Source of the DNA: CAZEHS01 sp964649745
GTDB taxonomy: Bacteria > Bacillota > Clostridia > Peptostreptococcales > Acidaminobacteraceae
Length of the DNA stretch: 64,000 bases
Reading direction: 5' to 3'
NCBI GenBank assembly: GCA_964649745.1
Contig: CAZYQI010000011.1
Location: 32,059-96,058 of the forward strand
Every line of letters begins with the position of its first letter. Position 1 is the stretch's first letter. The notes under the pieces were generated by a model that worked only from the letters and a program-made list of their open reading frames with translations, had not been told where the DNA came from and made no database searches. This document shows, piece after piece, positions 28,217 to 37,684 of this stretch. A program made the position numbers and the translations under genes.

Positions 28217-28666
28217 TCAACGGTTTTGTTTTTGAGCGCTTCCAAAGGTTACAATCTGATCGGTGGCCAGTTCTTCCGCAAGCTCCGTTTCCTTTTGGAA
28301 TTGAATATACTCGTTTTCTTTAAGCTTCTCCATGATCTTGCGCTTTTTTGAGGCCTCTCCCAATTTAATTCGGGCTTCCTTCACCTCTCCCTGTTTCAGT
28401 TCGATAAGAAATAACTGGTTGTCGATGGCTTCCAACAGCCATTTTCGTTGTGCCTCCGCCATACGCAGCATCTGCACCGTGCATCCCTGCTCAACCTCAG
28501 CAGCCGTAGTCTGCTTAAATGTTTCAAGCTTCCCCTGGAGAGCCAGGAGATCCATAGTCAATTCCTGCTCTTCTTTAATCCTCAGAGCCAGCAGGTTGCG
28601 GCACTGATCTTCCTCATCTATTCGCAGCTTGAGGATCCGTTCGTATCGAAAGCTGAAGTTTTCCAT
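28217..28666 (-). CDS. fliJ: Flagellar export chaperone FliJ
   Basis: FliJ is a coiled-coil protein of the export ATPase complex. The 149-residue protein is almost all alpha-helical and charged, starting MENFSFRYERILKLRIDEEDQCRNLLALRIKEE, the typical FliJ opening. It lies 11 bp after fliI. Confidence 0.9.
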   Translation of the reverse strand: MENFSFRYERILKLRIDEEDQCRNLLALRIKEEQELTMDLLALQGKLETFKQTTAAEVEQGCTVQMLRMAEAQRKWLLEAIDNQLFLIELKQGEVKEARIKLGEASKKRKIMEKLKENEYIQFQKETELAEELATDQIVTFGSAQKQNR

Positions 28667-28677
28667 TTATGGCTCCA

Positions 28678-30000
28678 CTAGTTTTCCTGAGTTATTTCCA
28701 GAAGACGTCTCAGGGACTCTTCGAAGGTGATCCTTTCCTGAACCCGCTGATTCAGAAACTCCTTGAAGATATCAATTTTCTTTACGGCATAATCAATGCG
28801 GGGGTTTGTTCCCTGAACATAAGCGCCGATGTTGATCAGGTCCTCCGCTTCCCGATACGTAGCAAGGATTTCCTTGAAACGACGTGATGCATCCAGGTGC
28901 TCTTCCGATATTATGCCCGGCATAACACGGCTGATACTTTCCAATATATCGATGGCCGGGTAGTGCCCCTGGGTAGCCAGCTTTCTGGACAATACGATAT
29001 GCCCGTCCAGAATACCCCGAACAGCGTCCGCTATGGGTTCATTCATATCATCCCTGTCCACCAGCACTGTATAAAGACCGGTTATGGAGCCTTTATCCGA
29101 ATTTCCCGCCCGCTCAAGGAGCTGCGGCAGAACGGCAAAAACCGAAGGTGTATACCCCCGGGTTACCGGCGGTTCCCCAACTGCCAGACCTATTTCTCGC
29201 TGTGCCATGGAAAAACGGGTAAGGGAGTCCATCATCAGGATGACATTCTTTCCCTGATCCCTGAAATACTCCGCAATGGACGTTGCTAAAAGTGCCGCCA
29301 TAACGCGGACAAGGGCTGGCTTATCCGATGTGGACACAACCACAACGGAACGGCTTAACCCTTCCTCTCCCAGATCATTCTCTATGAACTCCCGAACCTC
29401 ACGCCCCCGCTCGCCGATAAGGCCTATAACGTTGATATCCGCCTGGGTATTGCGGGCAATCATTCCCATGAGTGTGCTTTTCCCAACCCCGCTGCCGGCA
29501 AATACCCCAATCCGCTGCCCCTTCCCACAGGTTAAAAGTGCGTCCATCGCTTTAACGCCCAGAGTTACCGGTTCAAGGATCCTATTTCGGAGAAGGGGGT
29601 TTGGCGGCAGGTTGTTAACGGGGTATTTTCGGTTAAGTATGGGCTTCGGCATTCCGTCAATGGGATTTCCCAAACCATCCAGCACTCTTCCCAGCAGAGC
29701 CTCGCCCACCTCAACCTGGAGAGATTCACCGGTTGCAACCACTTTGCTGCCCGGACCAATCCCCCCCATCTCCCCCAAAGGCATCAGGAGAACGGTCTCA
29801 CCTTTGAATCCCACCACTTCAGAAACCACAGGACTTTTCCCTTTCAGCGGATAAATCAGGCAGATTTCCCCCATGTTAACTGCAGGTCCCTGGGACTCAA
29901 TGGTGAGTCCGATCAGCTTTGAAACGCGACCGGAATACCTTATAAGATTGGAGTTATCCAGCACATGCCGGTACTTCTCAACGAAATTCGCGTCATTCAC
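28678..30000 (-). CDS. fliI: Flagellar export ATPase FliI
   Basis: FliI is the hexameric ATPase that feeds substrates to the export gate. The roughly 440-residue F1-beta-like protein has Walker A GVFAGSGVGKSTLMG (about 161-175) and the Walker B region NVILMMDSLTRFSMAQREIGLA. It continues with EPPVTRGYTPSVFAVLPQLLERAG. The frame is open from a TTG at 30018, but a GTG at 30000 has a GAGGAG site about 10 bases upstream and fits FliI lengths. It overlaps the fliH stop by 8 bp. Confidence 0.95.
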   Translation of the reverse strand: MNDANFVEKYRHVLDNSNLIRYSGRVSKLIGLTIESQGPAVNMGEICLIYPLKGKSPVVSEVVGFKGETVLLMPLGEMGGIGPGSKVVATGESLQVEVGEALLGRVLDGLGNPIDGMPKPILNRKYPVNNLPPNPLLRNRILEPVTLGVKAMDALLTCGKGQRIGVFAGSGVGKSTLMGMIARNTQADINVIGLIGERGREVREFIENDLGEEGLSRSVVVVSTSDKPALVRVMAALLATSIAEYFRDQGKNVILMMDSLTRFSMAQREIGLAVGEPPVTRGYTPSVFAVLPQLLERAGNSDKGSITGLYTVLVDRDDMNEPIADAVRGILDGHIVLSRKLATQGHYPAIDILESISRVMPGIISEEHLDASRRFKEILATYREAEDLINIGAYVQGTNPRIDYAVKKIDIFKEFLNQRVQERITFEESLRRLLEITQEN

Positions 30001-30781
30001 TGGCCAGCATCTCCTCAAATCCCTCTTTTATCTGTTCGAACTGAGTCCAGATACTGCTGTCAATGCTGCCTGATGCGGCATCAAGGATGCAGCTTCCCTG
30101 TTTTAACGACTTGTCCGGCTTGATGTTGATATCATCCACATTCTCGGCTAAGGCCAGAATCTGATCCTTTACGCTGAGGGCCATGTCAAAATCCTCCGGA
30201 GATACCCGCAAAACGAGACTTTCCGTATACGTAAGCTTACCCATGGCCATTTTCACAATGCCCAGGATAAGATCATAGTCTTCCTGAATATGTTTGCCCA
30301 ATATTCGTTCAACCGTATCAATGATCAGTTGTACTGTATCATTCTCAATCTGCCTGGCGGTGGATTGCTTTTGCTCCAAAATCTGGGCTTTAACAGCAAG
30401 GGCTTCCTGAATCAGGGACTCCGCTACCGTTCGCCCTTCTTCGAAGCCCACCTGTCTGCCTGCTTCATAGCCTTCTTCCCTTGCTGACTCGCGAATCTCC
30501 TCTGCCTTCTCAAAGGCTTCCCTCAGCATCATATCACGATCCTGTTCGGCCTCTTGAAGCCGCAGGCGGGCCTCTTCCTCCACCTCTTCCATCCGCTGCC
30601 GGACAAGCTCTTCAATGTCAATCGGTTCCTCTTCCCCTTCTGCCGCTCCGTAGGCATCCTCTTGATGCCCGCTGTGGGGATGCGCTGCCGGCAAAGGCGG
30701 AATAACCTGAGGCGCAAGCTGATATGCCTGATTATCCAATATCAGGCGATTGGATTTGACCAGTCTAGACAATAATCTCAT
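29993..30781 (-). CDS. fliH: Flagellar export ATPase regulator FliH
   Basis: FliH is the peripheral-stalk-like partner of FliI. The 262-residue protein has a variable N-terminus, a long Glu/Arg-rich coiled coil (about 54-115, with EEEARLRLQEAEQDRDMMLREAFEKAEEIRESAREEG). The C-terminal FliH/V-ATPase E-like domain (about 130-262) follows. The start is uncertain: the ATG at 30781 overlaps the fliG end and its GGAGG is only 2 bases away, so a TTG at 30772 is possible. Confidence 0.88.
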   Translation of the reverse strand: MRLLSRLVKSNRLILDNQAYQLAPQVIPPLPAAHPHSGHQEDAYGAAEGEEEPIDIEELVRQRMEEVEEEARLRLQEAEQDRDMMLREAFEKAEEIRESAREEGYEAGRQVGFEEGRTVAESLIQEALAVKAQILEQKQSTARQIENDTVQLIIDTVERILGKHIQEDYDLILGIVKMAMGKLTYTESLVLRVSPEDFDMALSVKDQILALAENVDDINIKPDKSLKQGSCILDAASGSIDSSIWTQFEQIKEGFEEMLASE

Positions 30782-31775
30782 CTCCTCCGCCGCGGCTGAT
30801 TATGATTTCGCCTGCTTCTTCAAGCTTGCGGATTACGTTAACAATCTTCTGCTGCGCTTCTTCAACATCACGCAGTCTTACCGGTCCCATGAACTCCATG
30901 TCTTCCTTGAGCATCTCTGCCATACGTTTGGACATATTTGCAAACACCATGTCCCGAACCTCATCAGTAGAGCCCTTAAGCGCCACAGCCAGGTCATGGT
31001 TGTCAATTTCACGTATAAACCGCTGAATAGAAACGGAATCCAGTGCCATAATGTCCTCAAATACAAACATACGCTTGCGGATTTCTTCGGCCAGTTCCGC
31101 CTCTTGTATTTCCAAGGTTTCCATGATGAACTTTTCCGTACCGCGATCCACTGCATTGAGGATATCGACGATGGCCTGGATTCCTCCGGCTATTGTGTAA
31201 TCCTGCGTGACCATGGAGGAAAGCTTACGTTCCAACACCAATTCCACTTCCTTAATAACCTCCGGAGATGTGGATTCCATGGTGGCGATCCGCATTGCCA
31301 CATTGGCTTGCTTGTCTTGGGGCAGGGCAGAGAGAATCTGCGCCGCCTGGTTGGAATTCAGATACGAAAGGATAAGGGCCAATGTCTGCGGATGCTCATT
31401 CTGGATAAAGTTAAGCACCTGACTGGCCTCCGCCTTTCTAACAAAATCGAAGGGCCTGACCTGCAGACTGGCCGTCAGTTTATTGATAACCTCCAAGGCC
31501 TTTTGTGAGCCCAGAGCTTTTTCCAGGACATCCTTGGCGTAGTTGATCCCGCCCTCGGATATGAACTCCTGGGCCAGACATATCTGATAGAACTCTTCCA
31601 GAATATTCTCCTTTTCATCCGGAGAAACCTTCCTCATATTGGCAATTTCCAGTGTAAGCTCTTCAATCTCATCATCATTCAACTGTCCGAAAATCTTGGC
31701 AGACTTGTCGGGGCCCAGCGCAATGAGCAGAATCGCAGCCTTTTCCTTACCAGACAGACCAGATTTTTTTGCCAT
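30765..31775 (-). CDS. fliG: Flagellar motor switch protein FliG
   Basis: FliG transmits torque from the stator to the rotor. The 336-residue protein has three helical domains. Signatures include LSGKEKAAILLIALGPDKSAKIFGQLNDDEIEELTLEIANM at the start and NEHPQTLALILSYLNSNQAAQILSALP in the middle. The charged torque helix near the C-terminus has MFVFEDIMALDSVSIQRFIREIDNHDLAVALKG. It overlaps fliH by 17 bp. Confidence 0.97.
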   Translation of the reverse strand: MAKKSGLSGKEKAAILLIALGPDKSAKIFGQLNDDEIEELTLEIANMRKVSPDEKENILEEFYQICLAQEFISEGGINYAKDVLEKALGSQKALEVINKLTASLQVRPFDFVRKAEASQVLNFIQNEHPQTLALILSYLNSNQAAQILSALPQDKQANVAMRIATMESTSPEVIKEVELVLERKLSSMVTQDYTIAGGIQAIVDILNAVDRGTEKFIMETLEIQEAELAEEIRKRMFVFEDIMALDSVSIQRFIREIDNHDLAVALKGSTDEVRDMVFANMSKRMAEMLKEDMEFMGPVRLRDVEEAQQKIVNVIRKLEEAGEIIISRGGGDEIIV

Positions 31776-31786
31776 TGTTCACACCC

Positions 31787-33358
31787 CTACTCCTCGTTTA
31801 GCCAAGACCGCAGCAATGCTGCAACGGCATCCGGCTTTGCATCGACAAATTTTTCAATCTGATATTTGGGACTGGATTTATCCTTGTAATCCAGATCAAT
31901 CTCTTCCAACTCCTGCGCTTCAATCTGCTGCTGGATGATTTCCTCTTCCTTGACTTTTCCTTTGCGCCGCATCAGCACGACGGCGAGAAGAATCCCTGCC
32001 AAGAGTGCAGCACCAATGACTCCGGCAAGCCATATGGGAATACCGAATATACCCGCTGCCTGGGGTGTGATGGTGACGGTCTCCTTCTTGGCAAATTCCT
32101 GAGCGCTGACCTGTATGAATTTAGAATCGATCCCACCGGCAGCAGAAAGCAGATTAATCACTTCAGTCCTCTGAACGTCTGTGAATTCTCCGTCCAGTAT
32201 GGCTTTTTTATTGATGATGACAGCAATGGTGATATCCTTGATTTGTCCCTGTGCCTTGCTGATATTGGTTTTTATCTGGTTCAGCTCGTAGTTGAGGGTC
32301 CTGTTGGCTTTTTTGTAGGTGGATTCTGTTCCGGATGTGGTCGGATAATTTGTCACCTCTGTGTTTGAATCGGTCCCAGGGGCGCCGCCTTGCTGACCAT
32401 TTACCACCGTTTCACTGAGATCTGTCATGCTGCGGACCAGACCGTCCTCATTGCCTTCAATGGGGGGGCTGAATTTTACGATCTCTGAATTTTCTGTATC
32501 AAAATCCAGGGTCACATTAACGCCAACCTCAACATTGTCTTCTCCATAAATGGTGCTCAGAAATTCCTTCAACTTCGTCTTGGTCTTATCCTGAACCGCC
32601 TGGGTCATTTCCATGCGGTTCGTGGCCAGAAAGCTCTCTGAGTCTTCCTCATTCACATTCAATTGAGCTCCGGAGCTGTCGGTTATGGTAACATTTTCTT
32701 TTTTTAACCCCTTTACAGAATTGACCATGATCATCACAATACCGTTGACCTGTTCTTCCTTCAGGGTGTATCCGCTTTTTAGCTTTAGAATCACGCTGGC
32801 CTTGGCATTGTCGTCCTTTTCTATTACAAACGCGGAATCCTGAGACACATGGAGGTTGACAATGGCATCCTCTACTCCGTCGAGACTCCTTACCGCTCTG
32901 CTAAGGGCAGTTGTCTGCGCCAGCAGAAACAGTCTGTTTTTCTCTTCATTTGTCATGGTGATGCTGTTTTTATTCATTACATCTTCCCATGTGATTTCGC
33001 CGGACCCGGTGAATCCCCCAACGGCAAGCTCCATCAATGCCTTGTCCCGCTGTTTTTCAGGTACAAGTACTGTCGAGTTGTTATTTTCCTGTTTCCAGGG
33101 TATCTGGGTTTCATCAAGCTTTGCGGTGATGGCGCCGGCATCTTCCAATGAAAGATTCCGCATCAGGACAACATAATGGGGTTGATTCATGAGGAATATC
33201 CCGAACGCTATCCCCACTATCACAAAAAGACTGGATAGACCGTATACCCAGCGCATACGGTTATCCAGCGAATTGTAAACCTCAGTTGCCCGTGTTCTTA
33301 ATTTATCTACAAAATCCCCCATAGTGAACCTCGATTGTGTTTTTTCGTCAATCGTCAA
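31787..33358 (-). CDS. fliF: Flagellar MS-ring protein FliF
   Basis: FliF forms the MS ring that nucleates the basal body. The 523-residue protein has two membrane helices (about 40-58 and 436-458) flanking a periplasmic-side YscJ/FliF domain. That domain has PHYVVLMRNLSLEDAGAITAKLDE and ALSRAVRSLDGVEDAIVNLHVS. The cytoplasmic tail ends KPDAVAALLRSWLNEE, the FliG-binding segment. It lies between fliE and fliG. Confidence 0.97.
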   Translation of the reverse strand: MTIDEKTQSRFTMGDFVDKLRTRATEVYNSLDNRMRWVYGLSSLFVIVGIAFGIFLMNQPHYVVLMRNLSLEDAGAITAKLDETQIPWKQENNNSTVLVPEKQRDKALMELAVGGFTGSGEITWEDVMNKNSITMTNEEKNRLFLLAQTTALSRAVRSLDGVEDAIVNLHVSQDSAFVIEKDDNAKASVILKLKSGYTLKEEQVNGIVMIMVNSVKGLKKENVTITDSSGAQLNVNEEDSESFLATNRMEMTQAVQDKTKTKLKEFLSTIYGEDNVEVGVNVTLDFDTENSEIVKFSPPIEGNEDGLVRSMTDLSETVVNGQQGGAPGTDSNTEVTNYPTTSGTESTYKKANRTLNYELNQIKTNISKAQGQIKDITIAVIINKKAILDGEFTDVQRTEVINLLSAAGGIDSKFIQVSAQEFAKKETVTITPQAAGIFGIPIWLAGVIGAALLAGILLAVVLMRRKGKVKEEEIIQQQIEAQELEEIDLDYKDKSSPKYQIEKFVDAKPDAVAALLRSWLNEE

Positions 33359-33362
33359 TCAA

Positions 33363-33659
33363 TTATAGCTGAACCCTCATAACTTCTTTATAGGCCTCAA
33401 TCGCTTTATTGTTTACGGATACGGCGAATTCCAGTGTCATTTCTGCCTTCATTGACGCCACCTTCATCTCGTGGATGCTGTCTGCCGTTCCGGCAATCCC
33501 CGCCTGACTGGCAGCAGTCGCATCGGCTTGGGCCTGGCTGACTTTTTCTATTTCATTGAAAAGCAATTTCTTGAAATCTGCCCCTGAAACCGGCTCTGCA
33601 GACTTTGCCGGTATCGTTCCAACAACGGATCCCATTGAGCTCACAGCATTAATTGGCAT
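33363..33659 (-). CDS. fliE: Flagellar hook-basal body protein FliE
   Basis: FliE links the MS ring to the rod. The 98-residue protein has the family pattern DFKKLLFNEIEKVSQAQADATAASQAGIAGTADSIHEMKVASMKAEMTLEFAVSVNNKAIEAYKEVMRVQL covering its last 70 residues. It lies between flgC and fliF. Confidence 0.95.
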   Translation of the reverse strand: MPINAVSSMGSVVGTIPAKSAEPVSGADFKKLLFNEIEKVSQAQADATAASQAGIAGTADSIHEMKVASMKAEMTLEFAVSVNNKAIEAYKEVMRVQL

Positions 33660-33688
33660 AGAAAAAACCTCCTTTTATGAACCCCGGT

Positions 33689-34129
33689 TTATTTACCGAT
33701 TTCCATCGCTTTCAATACCATAGATTTGGTGGCATTCATGGCTGTTACGTTTGCCTCGTACCCTCTTGAAGCGGATATCAGATTAATCATTTCAGTAACC
33801 ACATCTACGTTGGGCATAAGCACATAGCCCTCTGCATCCGCATCAGGATGTCCCGGATTATATAGACGCTTAAAGGCAGAGGTATCCTCTTTTATTGCCG
33901 CAACCTCTACACCGTTACCGGATACGTATTGGCCCTTCGCTTCACTGAGTATATCTGAAAAAGAGGAGCCCTGCTGTTCCATAAAGATCGGCATTTGCCT
34001 TCTGTAAGGAGTACCGGCGCTTGTCCGGGTGGTTTCCGCATTTGCAATATTTTTGGATATGATATCCATGCGCAGGCGTTCGGCCGTTAATCCTGACGCG
34101 CTTACATTAATGGATCGGAAGAAGCTCAT
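33689..34129 (-). CDS. flgC: Flagellar basal-body rod protein FlgC
   Basis: FlgC is a proximal rod subunit. The 146-residue protein begins SFFRSINVSASGLTAERLRMDIISKNIANAETTRT and ends with VTEMINLISASRGYEANVTAMNATKSMVLKAMEIGK, both family signatures. It lies 5 bp after flgB. Confidence 0.97.
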   Translation of the reverse strand: MSFFRSINVSASGLTAERLRMDIISKNIANAETTRTSAGTPYRRQMPIFMEQQGSSFSDILSEAKGQYVSGNGVEVAAIKEDTSAFKRLYNPGHPDADAEGYVLMPNVDVVTEMINLISASRGYEANVTAMNATKSMVLKAMEIGK

Positions 34130-34134
34130 CGCAT

Positions 34135-34551
34135 CTATCTCCCCTCACGTATGGCTGTCCGTAGTTTACGGATATCGCTGTTCACACTGTCTACAACGGT
34201 ACTGTAGTATAATTGGTTTTTGGCCAGTTCGGCCATTTCCACATCCACGTTCACATTGTTTTCATCCCGTCTCACGCTGGTACCGTATTCCTTATCTACA
34301 CTGAATGTAAGGCCTTCCGCGTTTTCTTGCCCCAAGGGCATGTGCTTTTCGTTGGTCCGAACCATACGGAGATTTCCTTGCCCCAAAAAATCCTGAAGCA
34401 CCTTTTGGAAATCCACATCCTGTCTTTTAAAGCCAGGTGTATTGGCATTGGCAAGATTATTGGCAATCAACTGGTTTCTCAGCCAGCTTCCATCCAGCGC
34501 CTTGCTTTTGAGATTTATGCTACTGAATGCCTTTTCAAGCATATTGAACAC
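34135..34551 (-). CDS. flgB: Flagellar basal-body rod protein FlgB
   Basis: FlgB is a proximal rod subunit and the first gene of the flagellar supercluster. The 138-residue protein shows SWLRNQLIANNLANANTPGFKRQDVDFQKVL (about 22-52) and the C-terminal VEMAELAKNQLYYSTVVDSVNSDIRKLRTAIREGR. A GGGAGG site precedes the ATG. The promoter lies about 90 bases upstream. Confidence 0.97.
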   Translation of the reverse strand: MFNMLEKAFSSINLKSKALDGSWLRNQLIANNLANANTPGFKRQDVDFQKVLQDFLGQGNLRMVRTNEKHMPLGQENAEGLTFSVDKEYGTSVRRDENNVNVDVEMAELAKNQLYYSTVVDSVNSDIRKLRTAIREGR

Positions 34552-34636
34552 CTCCCGACAGTGAATACATCGGCAAATATCAAGTCAATATTCACAATTG
34601 CCTTATTTACAAGAAAAAGAAAATTTCATTCGTTTT

Positions 34637-34645
34637 ATTATACCA
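34637..34645 (-). promoter_or_regulatory. Extended -10 promoter of the flagellar/chemotaxis supercluster
   Basis: On the minus strand TGGTATAAT (34637-34645) is a perfect extended -10. The -35 region 17-18 bases upstream is poor (TTACGA), as expected for an extended -10 promoter. It is the only good promoter between the codY terminator and flgB. A perfect 12-bp palindrome ACCATATATGGT (34674-34685) lies about 40-50 bases upstream of the likely start point and could be a regulator site. Confidence 0.7.
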
Positions 34646-34694
34646 CATGTATGCCAATTTCGTAACCTTTGCCACCATATATGGTATGAGTTCC

Positions 34695-34737
34695 ATAAAA
34701 AAAGAAAACGCTGTTTCTTAAAAAAGAATCAGCGTTC
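34695..34737 (-). terminator. Intrinsic terminator after codY
   Basis: On the minus strand AACGCTG pairs with CAGCGTT (34730-34736 with 34707-34713). The stem continues inward through TTCTT/AAGAA after one A/A mismatch, and TTCTTTTTTT follows. It lies 10 bp after the codY stop and separates codY from the flgB promoter. Confidence 0.9.
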
Positions 34738-34746
34738 ATCGCATGT

Positions 34747-35526
34747 CTATTTTTTGTGATTACTAAGTTCTTCCAGAAGCTTATCGTTCAGAATACGGAT
34801 ATGCGTCCCCTTCATCCCTAAAGAACGGGATTCGATCACCCCTGCACTCTCAAACTTCCGTAGGGCATTTACAATAACAGAACGCGTGATACCAACCCGG
34901 TCGGCAATCTTACTGGCCACCAGGAGACCTTCATCCCCTTCCAGTTCTTCAAATATGTGCTCAACCGCTTCCAGTTCTGAATACGAAAGCGTACCGACCG
35001 CCATTTGAACAACCGCACGTTTTCTGGCTTCTTCCTCTATGACTTCCGTCTTGGATCGAAGAATTTCCATACCTACAACGGTGGCCGCATACTCTGCAAG
35101 GACCAGATCCTCATCTTCAAAGATATCCTTATGCCGTGCCAGAACCAGGGTTCCCAGCCGTTCGCCGTTTCCATTAATCGGAACTACCGTTACAAACTTA
35201 TGGAAGCTCCCATGTTCATTGGCGAGTATTTCTAAAAGATGTTCTCCGGTAATGTTGGATTCCGTTTCAGAAATCTTCAGAAGGTTGTCATTGTAACCAT
35301 CAGGAAAAACCTGTTCTCCTGTTCCTTCTTCCAACACCGCCGAGCTTTCCTCCAGATCCGCAAGGCCTATTCCCAGGATCTTTCCCTTTCTGCTTACAAC
35401 ATACACATTTGAAATCAGTATTTCACGCAGTATGTTGCAAAGGTCGCCGAAGGAAATCTTGTGAGTGGCTGTTTGCTGTAGAATTCGGTTGAGTTTTCTC
35501 GTTTTTTCCAACAGTGTGCTTGCCAT
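34747..35526 (-). CDS. codY: GTP- and branched-chain amino acid-sensing repressor CodY
   Basis: CodY represses starvation genes when GTP and Ile/Leu/Val are plentiful. The 259-residue protein (the usual length) has the N-terminal GAF domain (about 1-160) and the C-terminal winged helix with GLLVASKIADRVGITRSVIVNALRKFESAGVIESRSLGMKGTHIRILN. I chose the ATG at 35526 because AGGAGG lies 5 bases upstream; the open frame extends 11 codons further. It lies 16 bp after topA, upstream of flgB, as in Bacillus but without xerC and hslVU between them. Confidence 0.96.
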   Translation of the reverse strand: MASTLLEKTRKLNRILQQTATHKISFGDLCNILREILISNVYVVSRKGKILGIGLADLEESSAVLEEGTGEQVFPDGYNDNLLKISETESNITGEHLLEILANEHGSFHKFVTVVPINGNGERLGTLVLARHKDIFEDEDLVLAEYAATVVGMEILRSKTEVIEEEARKRAVVQMAVGTLSYSELEAVEHIFEELEGDEGLLVASKIADRVGITRSVIVNALRKFESAGVIESRSLGMKGTHIRILNDKLLEELSNHKK

Positions 35527-35542
35527 AAACGCCTCCTGTTTA

Positions 35543-37627
35543 TTATTTGTCGCTGTCATTCCCGCTCTGTTCCAAATCCTCGTGATAGTGGCAGGTTTTG
35601 CTGCTACAGGTTATCTGGGATTTCTTTTTCGTGATCTTCTCAACAAGGAAGCTGCCGCAATCAGGACAATCCCTGCCTACCGGCTTGTGCCAGCTGACAA
35701 AATTGCATGCCGGGAACTCACTGCAGCCATAAAAGTTCTTGAACTTCTTCGTCTTTCGTTCAACAACATCTCCGTTATGGCACACGGGGCACTTGATATC
35801 AATGCGGTTTAGAATCGGCTTTGTATTGCTGCATTCGGGATATTTTGAACATGCCATGAACTTGCCGAAACGGCCATGCTTGATCATCATGGGGGCGCCG
35901 CACTTGTCGCATGGGATATCTGTCATTTCCGAAAGGTCTATTTTTTCCAATGCTTCATCCGCATGTTTAAGATCCTGAGCGAACGGCTGATAAAACGTAT
36001 CGATAACCCTGCGCCACTGCATATCTCCGGTGCTGATCATATCCAACTGGTTTTCCATCTCCGCAGTGAAACGAACATCCACGATCCTTTCGAAATACTC
36101 TTCCATAATTTCATTAATGAGCATTCCCAATTCCGTTGGCAGGAGGTTCTTCTTTTCTTTAACCACATACCCGCGGGCCAGAATCGTTGTAATGGTAGGC
36201 GCATAGGTGCTTGGTCGCCCGATTCCAAGTTCCTCCATTTCCTTAACCAGAGTGGCCTCCGAATAGCGGGCCGGCGGCTGGGTGAAATGTTGTTCATGAT
36301 TCATCTTGAGAAGTTTCAGCACCTCGGCTTCTTCCAGTATCGGAAGCTCATTTTCTGTTACAGAGGCATAGGAATAAACCTTCAGGAATCCGTCAAATCG
36401 CAATTTGCTGCCATTTGCCCTGAAATCGTGTCCATTGCAGGTGATGGTTGCCTGTACAGAATCTGACACGGCATCTGCCATTTCACTGGCGACAAAACGC
36501 TCCCATATGAGCCGGTAGAGCTTCAATTGGTCCTGGGTAAGGTACGAAGAAACCGTGTCCGGCGTCCGTTGAACCCCGGTGGGGCGGATGGCTTCATGGG
36601 CATCTTGGGACGCCTTGGAAACAGGTCTTTTCCGGCCTGATTCAGAAAGATAATCCCCACTATAGAACTCCTCAATGAATTCCCTGAGGCTCTTCCTTGC
36701 TTCCTCCGATATCCGCACGCTGTCCGTACGCATATATGTGATAAGACCAACGGTCCCATCCTGAACGGTGATTCCCTCATACAGCTGTTGGGCGATCATC
36801 ATGGTTTTTTTAGTTGTAAATCCGTAACGATTGGCCGCTTCCTGCTGAAGGCTGCTGGTGGTAAAACAAGGGTACGAGCTGCGGTTCTTCTGTTTTTTGA
36901 CGATTTTCGCGATTTGAAACGGATTGTCTTTAACCGCTTCCAACACTTCATTTACTGACTTTTCATCCGGAAGCTCTACACTTTTCCCATTACTGCCATA
37001 ATATTGTGCTTCAAACGTACTGCCTTCGCTGCTTTTAAAAGAAGGATGAATGGACCAGTATTCCTGCGGAACAAACGCCTTTATCTCCCGTTCACGATCA
37101 CAAATAATCTTCGTGGCGGCAGACTGTACACGTCCTGCACTGAGTCCCTTCCGAATTTTACGCCACAGCATGGGGCTGATGCTGTATCCCACCAAACGGT
37201 CCAATATGCGACGGGCCTGCTGGGCATCTACCAGTGTATGATTCAAGACCTTCGGGGATTTTAACGCGCCCTTCACAGCATCCTTTGTGATTTCGTGAAA
37301 CTCAATCCGAAATGCCTGAGTGTCGTCCAACCCCAGTATTGCCGCAAGGTGCCAGGCAATCGCCTCGCCCTCGCGATCAGGGTCAGTTGCCAGATAAACG
37401 GTATCCGCCTTTTTCCGTGCTGATTTCAGTTCTTTTATTACATCGCCTTTACCGCGGATTGTTATATATTGAGGTTCAAAATCGTTATCAATATCAATAC
37501 CCATTTTGCTTTTGGGCAAATCTCTCACATGGCCAACAGAGGCCATAACTTTATAATTCTTTCCCAATATCTTACTGATTGTTTTTGCTTTCGCCGGAGA
37601 CTCTACAATCACCAGGTTTTTCGACAT
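35543..37627 (-). CDS. topA: DNA topoisomerase I
   Basis: TopA relaxes negative supercoils by single-strand passage. The 694-residue type IA enzyme has the N-terminal TOPRIM (MSKNLVIVESPAKAKTISKILG, then DPDREGEAIAWHLA) and the catalytic tyrosine in GLITYMRTDSVRIS. Three C-terminal zinc-binding repeats follow (CDKCGAPMMIKHGRFGKFMACSKYPEC, CPVCHNGDV...CSEFPAC, CPDCGSFLV...CSSKTCHYH). It precedes codY and probably shares a transcript with it. Confidence 0.97.
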   Translation of the reverse strand: MSKNLVIVESPAKAKTISKILGKNYKVMASVGHVRDLPKSKMGIDIDNDFEPQYITIRGKGDVIKELKSARKKADTVYLATDPDREGEAIAWHLAAILGLDDTQAFRIEFHEITKDAVKGALKSPKVLNHTLVDAQQARRILDRLVGYSISPMLWRKIRKGLSAGRVQSAATKIICDREREIKAFVPQEYWSIHPSFKSSEGSTFEAQYYGSNGKSVELPDEKSVNEVLEAVKDNPFQIAKIVKKQKNRSSYPCFTTSSLQQEAANRYGFTTKKTMMIAQQLYEGITVQDGTVGLITYMRTDSVRISEEARKSLREFIEEFYSGDYLSESGRKRPVSKASQDAHEAIRPTGVQRTPDTVSSYLTQDQLKLYRLIWERFVASEMADAVSDSVQATITCNGHDFRANGSKLRFDGFLKVYSYASVTENELPILEEAEVLKLLKMNHEQHFTQPPARYSEATLVKEMEELGIGRPSTYAPTITTILARGYVVKEKKNLLPTELGMLINEIMEEYFERIVDVRFTAEMENQLDMISTGDMQWRRVIDTFYQPFAQDLKHADEALEKIDLSEMTDIPCDKCGAPMMIKHGRFGKFMACSKYPECSNTKPILNRIDIKCPVCHNGDVVERKTKKFKNFYGCSEFPACNFVSWHKPVGRDCPDCGSFLVEKITKKKSQITCSSKTCHYHEDLEQSGNDSDK

Positions 37628-37684
37628 ACTTTCCTCCTAGGAAATCCTCACATGATTATAACAGAAATATATTTGTGACACAAA

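Noticed and set aside
34600..34640. CodY box in the flgB leader (AATTTTCTTTTTCTT)
   Set aside because: Only one half matches the consensus (10 of 15 positions), which is expected by chance in AT-rich sequence.
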